Source: Marinomonas fungiae (GTDB lineage: Bacteria; Pseudomonadota; Gammaproteobacteria; Pseudomonadales; Marinomonadaceae). From it: a DNA stretch of 64,000 nt. Positions 62,176 to 64,000 of this stretch are shown in pieces (within the stretch, counting starts at the first letter, position 1; each line of letters opens with the position of its first letter). The notes beneath the pieces are model-generated. The model saw only the letters and a list, made by a program, of their open reading frames with translations. It did not search any database and had not been told where the DNA came from. The stretch covers positions 248,001 through 312,000 of the forward strand of contig NZ_LIQF01000003.1 in the NCBI RefSeq assembly GCF_001418205.1. Reading direction: 5' to 3'. The position numbers were made by a program, and so were the translations under genes.

Positions 62176-64000
62176 TCAGGCTAAATCTGCTTTGATATGT
62201 TCAAGTAAGATTTGGGCAGGGTGCTTAATTTTGGCATCATCCAATCGTTTAGCTTGGCAACGACAAGAATAGCCGGTCGCGACCAGTTTGTTGTTTAATG
62301 CGGGATCGTTCACCTTATCTTTCCAAGATAGGTTATAAATCTCAACGGACGTGGCCTTATTTCGAGATTCATGGCCGTAGGTGCCCGCCATGCCACAACA
62401 GCCAACGTTCTCAATCGCTAATTTTAATCCCAATAATTCATAGACAGACTGCCAGTCTTTAATCGATGGGGCTGCATTGGTCTTCTCAGTACAATGCGCC
62501 ATCATATGGAAGGTTTCATCTTTGACTGAAATCGCCTGCTTTTGCAGATGTTCAGATTGGTTCGCAAGCCATTCTTGCATCAGCTGCACTTTAGGAATTG
62601 GGCGGCTGTTGCCAAATGTTTTAGCGTACTCAGAGCGGTAAGTCAGCGTCATGGATGGGTCAATACCGATCATAGGTAAACCGTAAAACGCTAGGTTTTG
62701 CAGCATATCTAGATTCTTCTTGGCCGTTTTTTCAAACGAACGCAAGAAACCGTGCACATGAAGAGGCTTGCCGTTCGGCATATAGGGTGCTAGGTATGCT
62801 TGGAATCCCAATCGGCTAAGCAGCTCCATTACATCAAGCACCAACTCTGTTTCAAAGTAGCTGGTAAAGGCATCCTGAACCACAATGACCGCACGTTTAC
62901 GATCTTTTGGGCTCAGTGATTCGATCGCTAGTGGCGTTGCTAAGCGAATACCACGACGGGACATCTCTCGTTTAAGATTGTGTTTTGACAGTTTAGGGCT
63001 GTCTTCCATGCCAACAACCTTACTCATTAGTCGGTTCATTAGCTTATTGCCAACAAGCCAATTATAAGGCTGAGGAAAGGCTGCCAGCGTAGGCATCATG
63101 TATTCCAATGAGCCGACAAAGTAGTCTTTTGCTGGTCGCAAGTAACGACTGTAGTAAAGCTCTAAGAATTTAGCGCGAAACTCTGGCACGTCCACCTTAA
63201 TAGGGCACTGGCCAACACACGATTTACAAGCCAAACAGCCCATCATAGATTCATGTACTTCATGGGAGAAGTCATATTCCCCCTTTCGTTTGGCTAAGGT
63301 GTTACGTAAACGAGGAATAAAGCTTCCGACAAATGTGGTGTGTTTTGCCTTGTGGCTGGCTTTACGCACATCGACGCCTTGTTCGCTCATGCCGCGAAGC
63401 CATTCACGCATCAAAGAAGCGCGGCCTTTTGGTGAGTGAATGCGTTGACGTGTGCCTTTCCAAGATGGACACATAGCATCGTGCGGATCAAAGTTAAAAC
63501 ACGCACCGTTACCGTTACAGTACATGCCTTCTTTAAATTGATCTCGGTTGGTCAGAGGAATTTGACGATCAAGCTGACCTCGCAGTGGCACTGCATCTAT
63601 TTTAAGCAGTTCTGCGCCCAGCTCAAATGGCGTCGCAATTTTGCCTGGGTTAAGTTGGTTACGTGGGTCAAATGCGCCTTTAACTTGCTGAATACTTGGG
63701 TATAAATCACCAAAGAAGGCAGGCGCATATTCAGAGCGTACGCCTTTGCCATGTTCGCCCCAGAGTAAACCGCCATATTTTTGCGTTAGGGCTACCACTT
63801 TATCTGTAATTTCGCGCACCATGGGCTCTTGGGATTCGTCTTTTAAATCTAATGCAGGGCGCACATGTAAAACACCAGCGTCGACATGGCCGAACATGCC
63901 GTAAGCGACGCCATAAGAATCCAGCACTGCGCGGAACTCCATAATGTAATCCGCTAAGTTTTCCGGCGGAACCGCAGTGTCTTCAACAAATGGAATCGGG
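62176..64000 (-). CDS. ydiJ: FAD-linked oxidase / Fe-S oxidoreductase, YdiJ type (5' end outside window)
   Basis: 607 codons visible; the frame stays open to the right edge (reading PFVEDTAVPPENLADYI before the first internal Met), so the FAD-binding N-terminal part of the about 1000-residue protein is missing. Visible order: FAD-oxidase C-terminal domain with GHVDAGVLHVRP and GEHGKG, then a 4Fe-4S motif CLACKSCVGQCP, then two CCG-type domains (GCCGMAGTYGHE at the end). This layout is that of YdiJ, a D-2-hydroxyglutarate or other 2-hydroxyacid dehydrogenase. A terminator lies 31 bases after the stop. Confidence 0.9.
   Translation of the reverse strand, partial: PIPFVEDTAVPPENLADYIMEFRAVLDSYGVAYGMFGHVDAGVLHVRPALDLKDESQEPMVREITDKVVALTQKYGGLLWGEHGKGVRSEYAPAFFGDLYPSIQQVKGAFDPRNQLNPGKIATPFELGAELLKIDAVPLRGQLDRQIPLTNRDQFKEGMYCNGNGACFNFDPHDAMCPSWKGTRQRIHSPKGRASLMREWLRGMSEQGVDVRKASHKAKHTTFVGSFIPRLRNTLAKRKGEYDFSHEVHESMMGCLACKSCVGQCPIKVDVPEFRAKFLELYYSRYLRPAKDYFVGSLEYMMPTLAAFPQPYNWLVGNKLMNRLMSKVVGMEDSPKLSKHNLKREMSRRGIRLATPLAIESLSPKDRKRAVIVVQDAFTSYFETELVLDVMELLSRLGFQAYLAPYMPNGKPLHVHGFLRSFEKTAKKNLDMLQNLAFYGLPMIGIDPSMTLTYRSEYAKTFGNSRPIPKVQLMQEWLANQSEHLQKQAISVKDETFHMMAHCTEKTNAAPSIKDWQSVYELLGLKLAIENVGCCGMAGTYGHESRNKATSVEIYNLSWKDKVNDPALNNKLVATGYSCRCQAKRLDDAKIKHPAQILLEHIKADLA

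Overview
The window is ordinary chromosome of a gammaproteobacterium, most likely a marine Oceanospirillales member close to Marinomonas. This is inferred from gene order and protein style (trpBA-accD-folC-SPOR-cvpA-purF-metZ, pilBCD-coaE-yacG, cysI-DUF934, aceE-aceF with three lipoyl domains); no 16S or other marker gene is present. Genes are densely packed on both strands. The first gene (trpB) and the last (ydiJ-like) run off the window edges. No tRNA, rRNA, CRISPR array or intact transposon was seen.
Layout. 1-7.5 kb (+): end of trpB, trpA, accD, folC, a SPOR protein, cvpA, purF, metZ. 7.5-13.9 kb (-): membrane fusion protein and RND pump, then a PomA/PomB-type stator pair and a PilZ protein. 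14-21.1 kb (+): ABC-F ATPase Uup followed without gaps by a DUF2760 protein and two divergent Hsp70 proteins. 21.2-30.4 kb: SIMPL protein, RraA-like protein, a small unknown protein divergent from an M14 carboxypeptidase, then a sulfur/Fe-S/aromatic block (DUF934, cysI, nfuA, DAHP synthase, TSUP permease, CysB-type regulator). 30.5-34.5 kb: ATP-grasp protein, a decayed IS30-family transposase, an AT-rich O-acyltransferase gene and a second gene-poor stretch, together looking like an acquired patch. 34.5-39.3 kb (+): QseBC-like two-component pair, ZIP-like transporter, BenE-like transporter with its own GntR regulator. 39.3-43.6 kb: two paralogous cassettes (receiver-TPR protein plus small histidine-kinase-like ATPase) meeting tail to tail. 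43.6-48.5 kb (-): yacG, coaE, pilD, pilC, a short pilB, pilin, and a SprA-type putative metalloprotease. 48.5-52.8 kb (-): pta, ackA, nadC. 53.5-58.2 kb (+): aceE and aceF behind a long structured leader. 58.3-64 kb: patatin-like protein (-), pgm (+), spermidine synthase-like protein (-), and a large FAD/Fe-S oxidoreductase (-).
Functionally the window mixes core metabolism (Trp, fatty acids, folate, purine, Met, Cys, DAHP, NAD, acetate and pyruvate metabolism) with surface, motility and signalling functions. The parts most worth a second look are the inverted pair of receiver-TPR/kinase cassettes, one sensor of which has glutamine where its paralogue has the phospho-acceptor histidine and the other of which sits at the tail of the pilus operon; the Uup-DUF2760-Hsp70-Hsp70 module; and the IS30-scarred acyltransferase patch. 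All function calls rest on reading motifs by eye; no database search was run.
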